Origin: Nannochloropsis oceanica
Taxonomy: Eukaryota > Sar > Eustigmatophyceae > Eustigmatales > Monodopsidaceae
Reading direction: 5' to 3'
Length of the DNA: 64,000 bases
NCBI GenBank assembly: GCA_004519485.1
Contig: CP038117.1
Coordinates: 1,383,001-1,447,000, forward strand
The notes under the pieces are model-generated. The model did not search any database and had not been told where the DNA came from. It worked only from the letters and a program-made list of their open reading frames with translations. Shown here piece by piece: positions 62,992-64,000 of this stretch. The position numbers and the translations under genes are program-made. Position 1 is the stretch's first letter. Each line of letters begins with the position of its first letter.

Positions 62992-64000
62992 CTTGGAACC
63001 TGAAAGAGAAAACTACACGAGACTGGACCCCTGTTAGGTTTGAGATGGGAGATGATGGGGGAACGGAAGAGGCAGGAGTGTAAGGAGATGTGTGGCAGGG
63101 TAGAGAACCAGAAAAGCATGCATCAACATTTTGTGAGTGAAACGCGACCAAGATCATCAGAGGGATGTCCACGCAGCGTGGATTATAGACTAGGGCGTGC
63201 TTCGTGGTGTGCGGTGAGCGAGAGGAAAGCTTGCCCCCTCTTCGCCGCCTCCAACCCTGCTTGCCCTCTCCACAACCACCACTCAACTCCCTCGATTCAA
63301 CTGCAGGCACTTTAACACCGTGACCTTGAGGTGCAATGAGAGAAAACGATGAAATGTGGTCACGGACGTGAGGCGTGTGAAGTGATGAGTGTCAAAGGAG
63401 AAAGAAGAAGGGCAGGGTGGATGGGAGGGCGACTCGTGGTTGACGGCAGGCAGGGCCAGGTCTGGAATTATGACGGCTTGTGCGCTTGCTCCTTTAGCGG
63501 AGCTTCCGCTTCGTTTATCCTTAGTTTTGGAAAGAGAGCGGCTAAGTTGGAGTTCTGTCTTAGGCAAGAAGACAAGCACCTTGTAGCTGTGTTGTTTGAT
63601 ACACTGAGAGCATTAAATGGTGGAGGTTGGAGCGGAGGAGGTGGTTGGTACTCTAGAGAGAGGGTGGTGGCATGCAAGGCGGGTGAGGAGGTCAAAGAAG
63701 TGCTTCCCCTGCCATTTTTCCAACTACCCTATCCCCGCTCTGGTTGCGCACCCTCCCAGCCAAACCCCCGATAGTCATATCGGCAAGTTTGTGTACATGT
63801 AGGGTATGGTACTTTTAATCCCTTCTGATTCTTGCCCTCCCCTATTCCATTCAACCTTCCCCCAAGCAATGGAGATGGGCCCCAGGCCTTGTCCTCCATA
63901 CGCCACTGCATTTACACCTTGTATCCATGTACCCACGTTCAACGCATGAGCTTACGCCTTTTTCTCTTCTTCTTTCCCCCTTCCCCTGCCCCCTTTTCCT
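62992..64000. other. Upstream of RPL19 to window end, no gene resolved
   Basis: 1.0 kb. Probably holds a 5' UTR intron (acceptor at about 63000), the 5' UTR exon and promoter of RPL19. Open frames at 63283-63579 (minus) and 63349-63774 (plus) overlap and show no recognisable domain. The last 100 bases are pyrimidine-rich and may be an intron of a gene beyond the window. Confidence 0.3.

Noticed and set aside
1-64000. tRNA, rRNA, CRISPR or retroelement features
   Set aside because: No cloverleaf-like gene, rRNA block, spaced direct-repeat array, reverse transcriptase or integrase was seen by eye on either strand; a covariance-model scan would be needed to exclude small RNA genes.

Overview
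The window reads as nuclear DNA of a photosynthetic stramenopile, most likely a eustigmatophyte of the Nannochloropsis/Microchloropsis kind (inference). The evidence is GT-AG introns of roughly 50-500 nt packed into GC-rich genes, TTAGGG telomere repeats, a homogentisate prenyltransferase and a plant-type dihydrodipicolinate reductase, and several N-termini that combine a signal peptide with an A-F (or A-Y) junction, the usual mark of import into a secondary red plastid. Introns in most genes carry long GGGA/CCCT microsatellites.

The main structural point is at 19.0-19.7 kb: a (TTAGGG)n tract, exactly 100 N, then a (CCCTAA)n tract. This looks like two chromosome ends placed nose to nose by scaffolding, so 1-19304 and 19405-64000 should be read as two different chromosome arms unless shown otherwise. 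The two ends share a diverged subtelomeric repeat (13925-14135 and, inverted, 19683-19880). A 123-bp tandem repeat abuts the left telomere, and relatives of it form an inverted-repeat element at 42.75-43.07 kb on the right arm.

Left arm: dapB (minus, 10 exons), an intronless homogentisate prenyltransferase (plus), an unknown acidic protein (plus), the mitochondrial HSP90 TRAP1 (minus, 16 exons), the exosome subunit RRP41 (plus), an unknown plastid- or secretory-signal protein (minus), about 4 kb without convincing genes, then a membrane-anchored glycosyltransferase-like gene ending about 370 bp from the telomere.

Right arm: a large RhoGAP-like/FAM13-repeat protein starting about 0.7 kb from the telomere, the splicing factor CTNNBL1 (minus, 14 exons), a LEA2-like membrane protein (minus) divergent from a small membrane protein (plus), a histidine phosphatase (minus, 11 exons), RAD6/UBE2A-type ubiquitin-conjugating enzyme with an acidic tail (minus), an unknown signal-peptide protein (plus), a 73-aa PLDc_N membrane protein (minus), two tandem bestrophin-like channels (minus), DPH1 (plus), an SGNH hydrolase (plus), a TPR protein (plus), a small secreted coiled-coil protein (plus), two divergently arranged HAD-family proteins with plastid-type leaders (minus and plus), and ribosomal protein L19e (minus).

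The genes do not form an operon-like pathway; most are single-copy housekeeping genes. Divergent pairs with 0.4-0.6 kb shared upstream regions recur (dapB/HPT, TRAP1/RRP41, LEA2-like/small membrane protein, RAD6/unknown, HAD-IIA/HAD). Exon models were built by hand from splice signals and reading-frame continuity, so individual boundaries may be off by a few bases. No tRNA, rRNA, CRISPR array or retroelement was found, though RNA genes were searched only by eye.
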